From assembly GCA_947044405.1 (NCBI GenBank), contig CAMRHE010000029.1, positions 1,077,001 through 1,141,000 on the forward strand: a stretch of DNA of 64,000 bases, given 5' to 3'. Positions 13,219 through 24,947 of this stretch are shown here, piece after piece. Every line of letters begins with the position of its first letter. Positions within the stretch are counted from its first letter, which is position 1. The position numbers were made by a program, and so were the translations under genes. The notes below the pieces were generated by a model. It had not been told where the DNA came from, did not search any database, and was given only the letters and a program-made list of their open reading frames with translations. This DNA comes from Leptodactylus fallax (taxonomy: Eukaryota; Chordata; Amphibia; Anura; Leptodactylidae).

Positions 13219-13389
13219 CTGAAGGCAATACAGAAGAATTTTATGGTTAGGGTTAAGAGATTAAATACACAAATACATTATACATATGTATATGGACTTT
13301 TTTTTTTTTTTCACACAAATTAACATAAAAAGGCCCTTTAAAGTGAAACTCGAGTCAGTAAAAGAACTTATAGGTCCTGCAGTCCTCAA

Positions 13390-13505
13390 CTAGAGACAAA
13401 ACAGCAGAGCTGTGGAGTCCGACTCCGACTCCTTTATTATTTCACAGTCTAACTCTGACTCCTGCTCCGAGTCTTTTATAAATGGCTGACAGTCATGGTC
13501 AGTAA
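13390..13505. repeat. Dispersed repeat, family F (gctgtggagtccgactccga)
   Basis: Reads cagagctgtggagtccgact, ccgactcctttattatttca and ataaatggctgacagtcatg. The same GAGTC-rich ends and 'ggctgacagccatggtcag' piece occur at 54.48, 56.27, 58.24 and 60.75 kb. It lies in the last DTX3 intron. Confidence 0.7.
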
Positions 13506-13529
13506 GAAGTCGTAAAGTCAGAGTATCTT

Positions 13530-13862
13530 AAAGGAGTTATCCAGCCCCAATTTGATTTTTCATACTGATGACCTAATCACAGGATAGAAGTCATCAGTAT
13601 GTGATCTGTGGAGGTCTGACACCTGGACCCCGCATAGATCAGCTATTGCAGCAGCATTCACGTACTGGAAACTATAGCAGTACATAGTGGTGATTCCACT
13701 GCCTGTCCATATGTGCTGCCCATCCCCTAGGAGCTCTCGGCACCCGGAGCCAGCTGCAACAGCTGATCTGTGCAGGGTTCGGGGGGATGGATCCCACAAA
13801 TCACATATTGATGACCTATCCTGTAGATAGATCATCATTATTAGAAAATAGACTAGGGGCCC
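13530..13862. mobile_element. Foldback element, family D (taaagg..gttatccag ends), copy 1
   Basis: Starts aaaggagttatccagcccca with ttcatactgatgacctaatc, and on the far side has tattgatgacctatcctgta, so the arms are inverted. The middle carries gatctgtggaggtctgacac and its counterpart. Located in the 1.07-kb-intron/8.3-kb-intron part of DTX3, between the last two coding exons. Confidence 0.7.
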
Positions 13863-13889
13863 AAAACACCTGTAAGATCTTAGAGATCT

Positions 13890-14238
13890 TAAAGGGATTT
13901 ACCAGCCCCAAATGCATTTTTCATACTAATGACCTATCCAAAGAGTAGATTATTAGTATCTGATCTATGGGGGTCCAATACACAGACATTACACTGATCT
14001 GGCTGTGTCTTGGCGCTGGGAGCTACAGCAGTGGATGGAGAGCGGAAGCATCTGCTCGTATTCAAGTAATAGGAACAAAGCTGCAGCTCTGTTTACTGTA
14101 TAGCAATGGTGCCAGAGAAATGCAGCTCCACGCCTATTACTTGTGTAGAAGAAGACTGCTTCCACAGAACAGATAAAGATAACCTATCCTGTAAATAGAA
14201 CATAATTATGAAAAATGCATTTGAGATCAGAATACCCC
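13890..14238. mobile_element. Foldback element, family D, copy 2
   Basis: Starts taaagggatttaccagcccc and carries catactaatgacctatccaa, tgatctatgggggtccaata; ends near gataacctatcctgtaaata and ccctgtaag. It lies about 30 bp from copy 1 in the same intron and ends about 50 bp from the splice donor of DTX3 coding exon 2. Confidence 0.7.
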
Positions 14239-14285
14239 TGTAAGTGTTTACCATAATGCTATAAATGAGTAAATGCTAAGACTTA

Positions 14286-14531
<246 letters not shown>

Positions 14532-14820
14532 CTAAAGTATACACAACATTTATAATATAGCATGTCAATCACTGTTACAAAAAACCTATGATTAAGTGCA
14601 TGAAAAAGACATGTTGTACCCACTGGATTCAGTATATTCAGCTAAATATATTCAGTCCAAAGCACCTACATATATTAGAAAGATATTATCCTTGCTAGAA
14701 TTCAGACCTCGCATGATTTGCAAACAGTTTTTATTCATTTTTTTCCACCCCATGTTTTCGGATTCATATATATATGTCATCCAACAATATCACTGAAATC
14801 TCATGAAGATGCATACCACT

Positions 14821-15240
14821 TAAAGGGGTTATCCAGCTTCCAAAAATTATCTGCAAATACATCCATAGCAGTGCTCACTATTCCCTTGTGCAGTCCTTGC
14901 TTGGCTTTATTTTACTTACTGCTGCTTGTACCACTGATATTTACATGCAGTGAATCTGTGGACAAACTACATTTCTCATGATTCATCTGCCTGCTCTCAC
15001 TCTCTGTGTAACTCCTCCCTTCTCCACTGTTGCTGTGACGTTTCGTTTGCTGGCTGCACTGCTGACAAGGGGGTAGTGAGCTTGCAAACGAAATGTCACA
15101 GCTGTGGTCAATGACTTGAAAATAAATCAAATAAACAGTGCTAAATTTAAACAGGATATATATTAGGAAGTGTTTTGTACTGACACATCCGGTTATTTGG
15201 TCCATATTTATTTATTTTTTTAAACTTGATAACTCATTTA
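14821..15240. mobile_element. Foldback element with taaaggggttatccag end
   Basis: Starts taaaggggttatccagcttc and ends ttaaacttgataactcattta (the inverted counterpart). A central hairpin pairs tgctgtgacgtttcgtttgc with gcaaacgaaatgtcacagct. Lies in the large DTX3 intron just upstream of coding exon 2. Confidence 0.6.
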
Positions 15241-16770
15241 ATGTATACAATACCTATAGACAAATGCTGCTCAACAATTCCTAGACCTAATGTCATACTG
15301 CAGTGCCTTTGTTACTCCTTTATTAGGAGCCTGACACCAAAACCTAGAATATCAAGCCTGCCCCACATATAGATATGTTAGGGTCACATGAATCAAATAT
15401 TGTTTCTCTCATGAGCTCTTTGAAGCAATGAGGATGATGTTGCTTACCTCTCTAGAGCATTGGCAACGCCCTCATTTGCATATTGACAAAAACAGCAATA
15501 CCTCCGCACCGATTCACAAGAGGGAAACACCATGTGATTGAGGTGACACTAACCTATCTATCTACGAGTCTGGATTGATAAACTCGGCTCTGGTGACAGA
15601 CTCCCTTTAAGCTGAAAATTAAATTAATGTCAGTGGACTCACCAATACTATGATATGTATGAAAACAACATTATAGTTCCCTTCCATAGGGTCAAACAAG
15701 CATGTCTGAGGCACAAGACGATCACCCTCTCTCCTAGGGAGTAAACATGCGCAGCATCTCCAGTCGTCTCGTCATATGCTTGTTCTCATTGAGGACCCCG
15801 CACCCTCTCACTACTCTTTCTCACTTGTCTTGACTACCAATTTTTTTCCATTCTGATGCCGTTATGACCTGATTAATATAACTATCCAAGTTGACTGGTG
15901 GTCACTGCCTCCTACGAGGTCAAAATTCTCATCTCCTGCTGCTGTGAACACTTAACAGTACTTCAGCTGACTACAGAATATTCTTTCCCACACTGAAGAA
16001 TACATAAATACTCAAAACTTTGTCATATGCACAATCTTATGAGATGGAGACTCATAAGATTTTTTTCGCCATTGTAAAAAACAAACTAACAACGGTCCAT
16101 TACTGGTAAAAATGTTGTACATGCATATATTTTCTGCTACGATTAGAACATTTATTCCTACACTGTCATTGTGGGTATAGACCATTGCCCACAGAGGAAT
16201 TTACTGACATCTAATAATACAGTTTTCTGCTCGCAGGACAGAAATTCAACACAATGCGGGATATTAATGGCCATAAATTATAGTTCAAATTCTCTTAATC
16301 TAGCGACTAATAGTTCAGAAATTTACCATCCAAGACACAACTGCAAAGAATCTTAATATGTCAAGACCAAGTACAGAAGACTGATAATAGAGAACCAACT
16401 GACAGAGTCATCTGGTTAGAGTACCTAGTAGCTCACCTGAGATGTATCCTTAAATTCTATATATTCTAAACTTCTTTTTTTTTCTGAGAGCCAGCCCCCA
16501 CACAGATCAGCTGTACTACACAGTGCACGGATGTGTATAGTGGCCAGGTGCCAGTACTAACTCCGATTGCCATCAATGGGAGATAGCGTACAGTGCTAAC
16601 TGCTTCTGCCTCCATGCACTGTACAGTATGGGCATCAAATGCACCCATGAACCAGCTGATCCATGTGGGAGCTGGCTGTCAGCCCTAGATCGATCAGAAA
16701 TATATGGCCTATCCTAAGGACATTATGACCTATCCTAAGCATAGGCCATTTTTAGCTGCGTTTTGTTCCT

Positions 16771-16992
16771 TAGCCTTAGGGAAAAGCCCCATGTTGCAGA
16801 AAAGCTGCTTTTTTTGTTACAGATTTTACTGCGGTATTTTGAGCCAAAGCCAAGAATGGCTACAAAAGGAATGGAAAATATAAAGGAATCTCTTAGATGT
16901 AACATTTTCTGTTAAGTACACTCCTGACTTTGGTAAAAAAAATGCTGCAAAATCTGCAACAAAAAAAGTTTCCACAATGTGGGGCCTCAGTC
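16771..16992. mobile_element. Foldback MITE, family A, separate copy
   Basis: Begins tagccttagggaaaagcccc, ends caatgtggggcctcagtc, with the internal gctgctttttttgttacaga arm and matching aacaaaaaaagtttcc arm. Length about 222 bp. It abuts a family B copy at about 16993-17245. Confidence 0.75.
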
Positions 16993-17245
16993 TATGGGTC
17001 CACATAGCGTAGCACTGCAAAAAAAAAGGCGGCTGAAAAACATGACATTTTTTTCCGCCGTAATTTTCATTGCATTGTCACAGTTTTCCACTGCGGACTT
17101 TCTGCCATTATTATACCTATATGGAAAACGTCAGCGTTTCCGCTGCAGATTTTATTTCTGCAATGTGTGGATGGGATTAGCCAGAATCCCATTCACTTTG
17201 CAGTTACTGTAAAATACTGCGTTTTCGCAACGTGAAGCTTCAACC
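16993..17245. mobile_element. Foldback element, family B copy
   Basis: Reverse orientation relative to the 10.67-kb copy: ctttctgccattattatacc, gtcagcgtttccgctgcaga, then gtgtggatgggattagccag and ttcgcaacgtgaagct at the end. Directly adjoins a family A element. Confidence 0.7.
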
Positions 17246-18159
17246 TTAAAGACTTTTCCAGGAACTGGTAAAAAAAAAAAAAATTAACTAAAAAAGTCAG
17301 GGTACCTGGTAAGCTACCTATATGCTCATAGTAAGAACCAGGAACTCCTTTCAGTTCTAGGAGTATGATGTACGTAAAAAAAAAAAAATAAAAAAAATAA
17401 AAAAAATTTGATTATAGTACGAGACAGTATATTGCTGGGAGGCAGGAACTCCTAGCAGAATAGATAACTGTATTGCTAGGAGTCCCTCTCCCGGCATACT
17501 GCTCAGGATCTGGGTGCAAAGAGACACAACCCATTGACATTTTATTCAAACATTTCCATTAAGAATAACAGAGGAATAGTACAATTTTGTTATTTTCTGT
17601 AGAATACAAGTGTTTACTAAAACAGACGTATAAGCAATGCTGACATGTCTTTAAAAAAAAACAAAAAAAAACAGCTGTAGCAACATATAGAAGTGCTTAC
17701 CATATACGTCCTTAGTGCATAATGTCAGATTATGATAACACCCTGGCTTTCACCTTGCATTATATTACATAGTAATCGGTAATCTATCTAGAACTGTAAT
17801 TCTCTTCTTGTCATTTGTCACATCCCTCCAGTGAACCTCAGTTTAGTGGCAGCGAGCCACATGCTACATTATGGCCTTCTCGGGATGGATTACTGCTGAG
17901 GTGCATAGAAAATGTATTAGTGCAACTGAATAAACACACCAAGGGCACTCCAGGTAAGATATAGCCATGGATTAGATGTTATTAAAAGAAAATTGTTTAT
18001 TAACCTGGCAGGAAGATGAGGGTGAAGTCATTTGTATAGAGACAGCATCTTCCTTTGTAAGTACTTAGAAAGCTTAACCATTTCAACCCTGGGTTGGGTC
18101 ATCTTCTGTGACTCTCAGAGTTCACTTTTACAAACAGTGTATATAAGGGTAAAAAGACA

Positions 18160-18435
18160 CTGAGGCTGATTTAGTAATACAAACGCTTTGTGCACCAGTC
18201 TTAATCCATTTGTAAATTGAATTATAAGGAGGGACTGGCGTAGATTTCTGATGTAACTCACGCCAGTACAACTGATGGGCCGAGGCGCCCCTGGCCAAGC
18301 CAGATTCCTGTTCTGTTCCACCCACTTTTTAAAAATGTGGCGAGTGGGTCATAAAATGAGTAAAGCTGCAATTTTTGCGCAAAAAAACCCATGCATGTGT
18401 GAGAAAATTCAAGGCATGATAAATAGGTCCCAATG
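18160..18435. mobile_element. Foldback element with gctgatttagtaata end
   Basis: Starts ctgaggctgatttagtaata and ends ggcatgataaataggtccc. Internal gactggcgtagatttctgat and ctcacgccagtacaactgat can pair. The same family splits the 29.3-kb array. Confidence 0.6.
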
Positions 18436-18597
18436 TATTCTGTACAGTGTGATATGGACCATAAGAATACACTTGGGATCTCCATGTGAGTTCTCAGCCT
18501 TATATATGCCAAAAGAGCACCACAGACAATGGCAATGCACCATAGGTGTGATGTGAACAAGAATTGGTTGTAAAAAAGTAAAAAACATCCTCTATTA

Positions 18598-18814
18598 GGC
18601 TGAGGCCCCACATTGCGGAAATGCAGCTTTTTTTGTTGCAGATTTTGCTGAGTTTTTTTGAGCCAAAGCCATGAGTGGATTGAGCACAAGGGAGAAGTAT
18701 AAAAGCTTCCTATATATTTCCCATTCCTTTTGTAGCCATTCTTGGCTTTGGCTAAAAAAAAGCGACAAAACTGCAACAAAAAAAGCTGTGTTTCCGCAAC
18801 ATGGGGCCTCAGCC
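18598..18814. mobile_element. Foldback MITE, family A (ggctgaggccccac ends), copy 1
   Basis: A 217-bp element with long imperfect inverted arms: it starts ggctgaggccccacattgcg and ends with the near reverse complement cgcaacatggggcctcagcc, flanked by TA on both sides. Internal arms include gctttttttgttgcagattt and the reverse tgcaacaaaaaaagc. No coding capacity. It lies in DTX3 intron between coding exons 1 and 2. Confidence 0.85.
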
Positions 18815-18906
18815 TAATACACAAAATAAACAGTGTTTATCCCCCACATAGAGGGAACTCTGTCAAGCAATTTATATAGGTGGGACAAATGAAAAAGGCT
18901 CTTTAA

Positions 18907-19119
18907 GGCTGAGGCCCCACGTTGCAGACACGCAGCTTCTTTTGTTGCAGATTTTGCTGCGTTTTTTTGAGCCAAACCTAGGAATGGCTACAAAAGGAAT
19001 GGGAAATATATAGAAGTACTTCTACTTCTACTATCTGCTCACCCACTCCTGACTTTGGCTCAAACAAACGCAAAAAAATCTGCAACAAAAAAAGCTGCGT
19101 TTCCGCAACGTGGGGCCTT
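18907..19119. mobile_element. Foldback MITE, family A, copy 2
   Basis: Starts ggctgaggccccacgttgca and ends gcaacgtggggcctta, with the same arms as copy 1 and about the same length. It is separated from copy 1 by under 100 bp and from copy 3 by about 12 bp. Confidence 0.85.
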
Positions 19120-19131
19120 AGTTTTTTAAAA

Positions 19132-19425
19132 AGGCCCCATGTTGCAGAAATGCAGTTGCAGATCTTTGTTGCAGATTTTTCTGCAGTTTTTTGAGCAAAA
19201 GTCAGGAGTGGATTTAACAGAAGGGAAACGTCTAAGGTTTCACACTAGCGCTCGGTTTCCATCCTTCAGGTCCACATGGGGACCTGAAGGACGGAAACCA
19301 TGTCCGCCTAAAAAAGTGGTTTTTTCATTCCTTTTGTAGCCAATCCTGATTTTAGCTCAAAAAACCACAGCAAAATCTGCAAAAAAAAAAAAAAAATGCA
19401 TTTCTGCAACGTGGGTCCTTAGCCT
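19132..19425. mobile_element. Foldback MITE, family A, copy 3, with a nested insertion
   Basis: Family A ends (aggccccatgttgcag ... ctgcaacgtgggtccttagc) bracket a foreign block at about 19230-19318. That block is itself a foldback: cggtttccatccttcaggtc ... gacctgaaggacggaaacc. It belongs to family C, found also at 29.75, 32.3 and 42.55 kb. Nesting shows that the family C insertion is younger than this copy of A. Confidence 0.75.
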
Positions 19426-19490
19426 AAATTACATGTGGCCACACAAGTAAGCTTATATATTTCTGAAGCCTTCTTCCAAATTGGTTTACA

Positions 19491-19640
19491 GCCCCATGTT
19501 GCAGAAAAGCAGCTTGCTTTTATTTTATTTTTTTTGCAGATTTTGCTGCGTTTTTTTTTTTCTTGAGCCAATGCCAGAAGTATATTGAGCAGAAGGGAGA
19601 AGTGGAAGTGTTTCCTTTATTTCCTGTATCTTCTTTCAAC
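19491..19640. mobile_element. Foldback MITE, family A, partial copy 4
   Basis: Only the left arm is recognisable (gccccatgttgcagaaaagc, then a T-rich tract and gcagattttgctgcg, then ttgagccaatgccagaagta). The right arm is missing or diverged. It is the fourth member of a run of this family within about 1.05 kb. Confidence 0.7.
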
Positions 19641-20514
19641 TCCCACTTCCTTACTTAAATTAGACATTTAGGTTGGAGGATCATGGTAGGGATTAGACTG
19701 TTTTGTTTTTTCATCAGAGGTTATAAAAACCTTAGATTTATAACATAGTAAAACTAAGTAATGACACTTTAGTTAAGCCTCCCTGTTTTTCAACATACCA
19801 GACAAAACATTGAGAAAACGGAAGTGTGAAAATTCCCCGACTTCTCTGCCAAACTTCTTCAAGACTTGTTATCAGAAGCCCTTGCAGTCTGGAAACACAC
19901 ATGCTTTTATCTTGTTTTTATTCTTTCTGATATATTTCTAGATGTTTCCAACCCATTTCATGTCATTGGAAAGTGAGATTCTGGGTGCACTTTGGCACAA
20001 TCTCCTTAGTAAAATCTTTAGTGGTCAGAAACATAACTAATACTTTAAGCAAGGAAAAAGAAATGTGGGTTAAATAGTCTTTAGGTGGAAGGTCTCTGTA
20101 TATAAAAGACTTTCATTTCCAGTTCAGTCACAGATAAAGTTATAGGGTACAACCTATAAACCTGCCTTCCTGGATCAACTTGGTAGGTTGGATTTGATGG
20201 ACTTGTGTCTTCATCCAGCCTTATATACTATGCTACTATATTTAACTCGTATGGGTGAAGATATGTTTTATAGAAGCTCCAAACATACTAATTCCAAAAA
20301 TGTAATCTAAACAGAGATAAGGATTTATTTTTTGTCCAGTGATTATAAGTAAAAGTTCTATTACAGTATTAAAACGTTAAAAAAAAATGTAAGTAATGTA
20401 TGTAAGCTGGTACTTATGAGCAAGATTATGACTTCCAGGCACACATGTCAAAGAAGGTGGCCGAGACCGCAAGATGAGACCATAGATAAAATGTTAAGTA
20501 CAGATGTAGCAATG

Positions 20515-21263
20515 TTTAAAGGGCTTGTCCTGGATAAAACAAAAATTTTACACTAAATTAACCTCCTCCCACCTAACGTCTAATTTACTTAGTCAAAAAA
20601 AAAAAAAAAAATCTAAATTTACCCCATATCCCTGGGGCGGACATGTGAATGCCACAGGCACACTTTCTGAAACATTCAGTTTCACCATTTCCCGGAAATG
20701 GAGTGTCACCAATACTTCACCCCACCCCACCCTTTCTAACCCCATCACACCCTTCCCAACCCCATCACACTTACCTGTCTTCAGTCTTCTGGCACTAAAA
20801 GTCACTTCCTCCATTTCGCCGGCGCCTCCGCAATAGAGCCAGTGATTCTAGCCCTATTGTACAATCGCCGGCAGGAGTGAAGAGCGCTTACCATGCATGT
20901 GCAATAAGTCCACAGAAAGAGGAGCCGGAGGGACAGAAGAAACTGATCTCCAGGACACAGAAGACAGGTAAATATGATGGGGTGGGATGGGCTGCGTTAG
21001 TTAGGTAGGGTGGGCTAGTAGTCCGCGGGCTAGATAGGGAAACAAGGAGGGGGAGTGAGTGAAAGGGGGATCATGGTAGTTGTAGGCTAAGACAGCAGGA
21101 AGCCACCCATGTAAACAAATGCAGAGGATGCCAGGAGCTCAAAGAGAAATCCAGAAGTCACTCAAAACACTGCTAAAGGTATTTTGGTGCAATTATTAAC
21201 CTATTAATAGCCCTAAAATACCTTTTTTTAAAAAAAGGGTTTTTTGCCCGGAAAACCCCTTTA
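20515..21263. mobile_element. Composite foldback region (taaaggg..gtcctgga ends)
   Basis: Starts tttaaagggcttgtcctgga and ends ttgcccggaaaacccctttat. The interior has a polyA run (20596-20611), a C-rich stretch (accccaccccaccctttcta) and central gtcactt / aagtga and gccggcgcctc / cgccggc segments that pair. A 103-codon open frame in it is a by-product of low-complexity sequence. Confidence 0.55.
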
Positions 21264-21540
21264 TAACTGTAATTTTTATTGAAGGATTTTTTTCAAAACC
21301 AAAATATATGAAAGAAAAATCAAATAAACAACAATGAGGGAAGGAAGGCTAGCCGCCAATTCCCCAAATAAACAGGAGAAAATTACATAAATCAGACAAC
21401 ATAACAAAAAAGGACGAGGAGAGAGGACGACCACAGGGGACAAGGAAGGAACAAAGGGGGAGGGGTGAGGAAGGGATGAAATCAAGGATCAGAGACCCCA
21501 TAAAGTACAATACGTGTCCCAGGGGGTCCAGATAGAGTGT
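21264..21540 (-). mobile_element. Short retroposed element with 14-bp target-site duplication
   Basis: A 277-bp block lies between two perfect copies of ggaaaaccccttta (21250-21263 and 21541-21554). Read on the minus strand it is pyrimidine-rich and ends with AATAAA followed by an A-rich stretch, as expected for a 5'-truncated LINE 3' end placed by target-primed reverse transcription. The target was the end of a foldback element, whose 'aaaacccctt' terminus was duplicated. The source family is not identified; an L1-type 3' UTR is my best guess. Confidence 0.65.
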
Positions 21541-22838
21541 GGAAAACCCCTTTAACTTGATGCTTATCACATGGAACACCAAAAGTCAATAAAAGGCCAG
21601 CAAAAAAGTTAAAGTTTCATGCCAATGTTAACATGTTAATCTTGCTACATATTGTCTGCATTTTTATATTCAATAATTTATTTCAGGTGACAAGGTGGAG
21701 GACTTTACGTTCTCCTTCTTCCTCCTCCTTCTGTTGTTTGCTACTAGACTAAATCTTTTGATCACTGAAAAAATAAAAAGACTGACATACTTTGCAACAA
21801 GCCTATTAAACTAAGAGACTATTGCAATGGGACCATCCATCACAAATAGCTAGTTACCAACTCATTACATAAAAGAGCCCCTCACTTTGAATGAGCCCCA
21901 ATTAATACTTAGTGGGTAATAGCAAGATAAGGATTGAGTTGTTTTCGGTGACTTGCATTATGGATCATAAGGTTGAAAACAATCATCTAACTAAGTACTT
22001 GACATATCAGGAGAGACACAACGGAGATCACTCCTGAAAGCTAAAAGCATATATAACCCATTATAAAAACACTCAGCCAAAAGTGGAATTCTACTTTAAT
22101 CAATTTCATCAAGGTAATTAGTTTTCCTGCGCAATTACAGACTGCAAAGCATGAGCGCTCTACGGATACTAGAGGATCTATGGTTATAAAATTCACATTT
22201 ACCCAGCAACATGAAAAAATGTACAGGAAAAATTTCTTGAGATGACAAACAGTCTTCTGGGATGGTCCTCTCAAAGAAAAGGTCAAATACATAGAATATG
22301 ACATAGCTAAAAATCTGGCATAGATAAAAGGACGATTTTCCTAAAATATGGTCTTTTGAGCAGGTTGTACTGTACCTACCACAGCTAAAGATATTGGTAT
22401 AGATGTCATCACAATTACTGGGTAAAGGTGTCCATACACATCAGATGAGCTGGCCAAACATGCCATTTTCAGCAGAACTGGCCAACCATCTAATGTATAT
22501 GAGGTAGTCACAACTATTCTCCAACATCAGATGTCAGTGCATAGAACGGTTGGCCAAGCCTGGATTTCAACACACCCAATCCTTTTGTTCTAAAGGGAAA
22601 AACGCCACAAGAGGTATCGGACACCGGCTTATAACTCTCCCTTTTGGGAACATGTGCATGGTCAGCTGAGCCAAACATGAACATGCATGGTGTGGTTGGC
22701 AGGAATAGTTGTTGGCCACAGAGAATTTAGCGACAGATATCTAAGGAGTATCGTCAGCTATACTCCCAGATTTTATCACCAGACTTCCTGTCCTTTCACA
22801 GTTTACGGTAGTTACAAGATAAGTTATACATCTCTTAC

Positions 22839-23573
22839 CCCTTGGATGCCTGGTGGGAAGACATACTGGATGATAATCGTTCCATATTTTTCATAACCAG
22901 GAAGCAAAAGGCTGGAGTCCTTGGATACTAACATTCTACCATTCTCAGGTTGGTTGCCCACAAGTTGCCCATAGAAACGACCACACATTGGACATGCTTT
23001 CTTCACTTGCAGAGCCCTGGTGATGCAATCCTCACAAAATGAATGCTGGCATTTCTCCAGGGTTTTTATATTCTGAATCTCACCCAGGCATATTGGACAC
23101 TGGTTCTCCCGGTCATCTTCTACCTCTTCCCTTCGGTGGTCACGTGAGTTCCCATGACTACCACTTGCTCCGCCACTGGAACTTCCAGGTAATCCCCGGC
23201 TACTCGTACTTTGCTGACCTCTGCTATATACATTACGGAGATGTAACTCACCCGCATGTTCACTGTTTTTATCTGTATAAGCCATGCAACCTGAAATTTG
23301 ATGTTGTTTGCAGGATTTTTTTAATTCTTTCTCAGTATCTTTTAACAAAGATTTCAGGGCTTTTCTGACAAGTGAAATAGTATTTGCAGGAACGTGACTA
23401 TCAAAAGACAACCGCAGTACATAAATTTCAGAAGTTTCACCATCAATCAGGATGCGAACTCCACTGTCTTCTCTCAGTCGATTCAGTTTGGATGGAGTCT
23501 CTTTGTTGAGGAAATCCCAAACTGGCTTATGAACTGTGACTTTGTTCTTCGTGTTCACACCACAGGCTGCCAT
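22839..23573 (-). CDS. DTX3: DTX3 E3 ubiquitin ligase, coding exon 1 (N-terminal region, linker, RING, start of Deltex C-terminal domain)
   Basis: This exon encodes residues 1-245 of a Deltex-family RING E3 ubiquitin ligase. Starting at MAACGVNTKNKVTV, it holds a conserved N-terminal region (about 1-90, including KPVWDFLNKETPSKL and ILIDGETSEIYVL), a Ser/Gly-rich linker (about 115-157) and a C3HC4 RING. The eight zinc ligands are all present: C159, C162, C175, H177, C180, C183, C194 and C197. The Deltex C-terminal domain starts at about residue 199 (RFYGQLVGNQPENGRMLV). The ATG is at 23571-23573; an AG at 23575-23576 behind a pyrimidine-rich tract could be the acceptor. The exon ends in phase 0 after Gln-Gly, followed by a GTAAGA donor. 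From family knowledge, DTX3 has no WWE domains, unlike DTX1/2/4, and catalyses ubiquitin transfer through RING-DTC; the link to Notch signalling is by family. The linker is not proline-rich as in mammals. Identity is certain to subfamily; the true start depends on unseen 5' exons. Confidence 0.96.
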
Positions 23574-24224
23574 TCTGGACCAGACAAAGGAAACTTAAAG
23601 AAAGAGAGAATGAACAAGAAGTTAGAAAGTCCAGCTTACCACGAAGACTATCTGTAAGATCACATGTGCATTAAACCTGGAAAGTCCTTTTTTATTTTTT
23701 TTTTTTTACAGATTTTATTAACCGTTGTATTTCATAACAAAGTAGTAGTGATACGTCACCAGGATTTGTTCTCATTATTAAAAAGGATTACCCTAAAAAA
23801 TATATGATCTGTCCTCATCTATTAAAGTTAAGGTTTTGGGTGGAAATTCTCTTTTCTGGAAAAATTTTCTCTAACTATAGCACTCTAACTTTATATACAT
23901 ACAAGACATATAATTTAACAGGTACAAATTCATAATGCTTTTAGGTGTGGTGAATCTTTTTGCCCATGGAGAATTTGGGTTAATGTCCCAATTACGTTAA
24001 GACTGCCTTCACACACAGTTTTCTCTGAGCTTCTTATGGCTTGTACAAAAAAACCCTTTATTTTATTGATATATTTACAACATGTTTCTTTATTGATTTT
24101 CCAGTCGTAAAGAGAGGCCCATGAGAAAAAGCATAAAATGCGAAACCAGGAGAACCCTGCATTCTGTAACGCACCAAAAAAAAAGCAACAAATCTGAAGT
24201 AAAAAGCCACAAAAATGCACTTTT

Positions 24225-24332
24225 TACAGTGCGAGAACAAAATTCCAACTGCACTGGAATAAGTGGAGTGGAACCTATTAACAAACAATAAGAAACTGAG
24301 TTGTTGGAAGTGGCGAAAGGTCCCCTTTAACT
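24225..24332. mobile_element. Fragment of the foldback family at 39.9-40.3 kb
   Basis: Reads aaaattccaactgcactgga, ataagtggagtggaacctat and gttggaagtggcgaaaggtc; the final cccctttaactg is a typical terminus. Lies within the 5' intron of DTX3, about 0.7 kb upstream of the first coding exon. Confidence 0.55.
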
Positions 24333-24947
24333 GTCTACAGTAGCTTGTTCCAAAACACACAGTTATTCTCCCCAACCAAATGCATCATTACAGAATAGGC
24401 CGCAGTTACAATGGAGGGACTCTGACTACACTAAGCAGCAATTACCGTAGTCAGGATTTTTTTTTCTTATTTCTTCTATATAGTACAAAGCAAGGCAGCA
24501 ACTATCAACTATAAATAGCTTTAGACTCTTTTTAGCAGTATATTCATCTATTGTTGAATAAAAGATAAATCTATGATGAAATATTGAAATAACATATAAT
24601 AGGATAACGTCATTCATAACTATGTTATACATGGTATTGACCTTGTATGGCACTGATTAAAAAAAACAGTACTTGCAAACTGTTTAATGCCAGGAGGATA
24701 CTGAAGACATAACTCAATGATGCTAATGATCTACTAATAAGCTTCTACTTTTTACAGCACTTGGCATTTCTTAGTAGTAATTAGACAATTGTAGGAAACA
24801 CCTGACCTGCATTCACGTCTTTCATCTTACCAGCCATAACCATGGGTGTCCATTGTTAACCTGAGTTAACACCTCCAACAACTTACAAAGCCAATCTAAA
24901 GGTTACACTTGCCCTAAAATGCATGTATTTTGGACTAAAATACTTTT

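Larger units (their letters stand above)
19641..22838 (-). other. DTX3 intron between coding exons 1 and 2, right part
   Basis: Besides the composite foldback and the retroposed fragment already listed, 19.6-20.5 and 21.6-22.8 kb are unassigned AT-rich intron sequence. A weak inverted pair is visible at 22435-22700 (aagctgg-type arms gatgagctggccaaacatgc and gtgtggttggcaggaatagt). No extra exon is suggested. Confidence 0.5.

Noticed and set aside
18258..18824. 188-codon minus-strand open frame
   Set aside because: It runs through two different foldback elements and the sequence between them; its residues mirror the element arms and match no family I know.
20525..20836. 103-codon open frame with a Lys run and Pro/Thr-rich tail
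   Set aside because: Derived from a polyA run and C-rich low-complexity sequence inside a foldback region.
22840..23600. Plus-strand frames of 69-109 codons over the DTX3 exon
   Set aside because: Shadows of the DTX3 coding sequence on the opposite strand.
24058..24375. 105-codon minus-strand frame upstream of the DTX3 coding exon
   Set aside because: Overlaps a foldback fragment, has no conserved motif, and lacks convincing splice sites.
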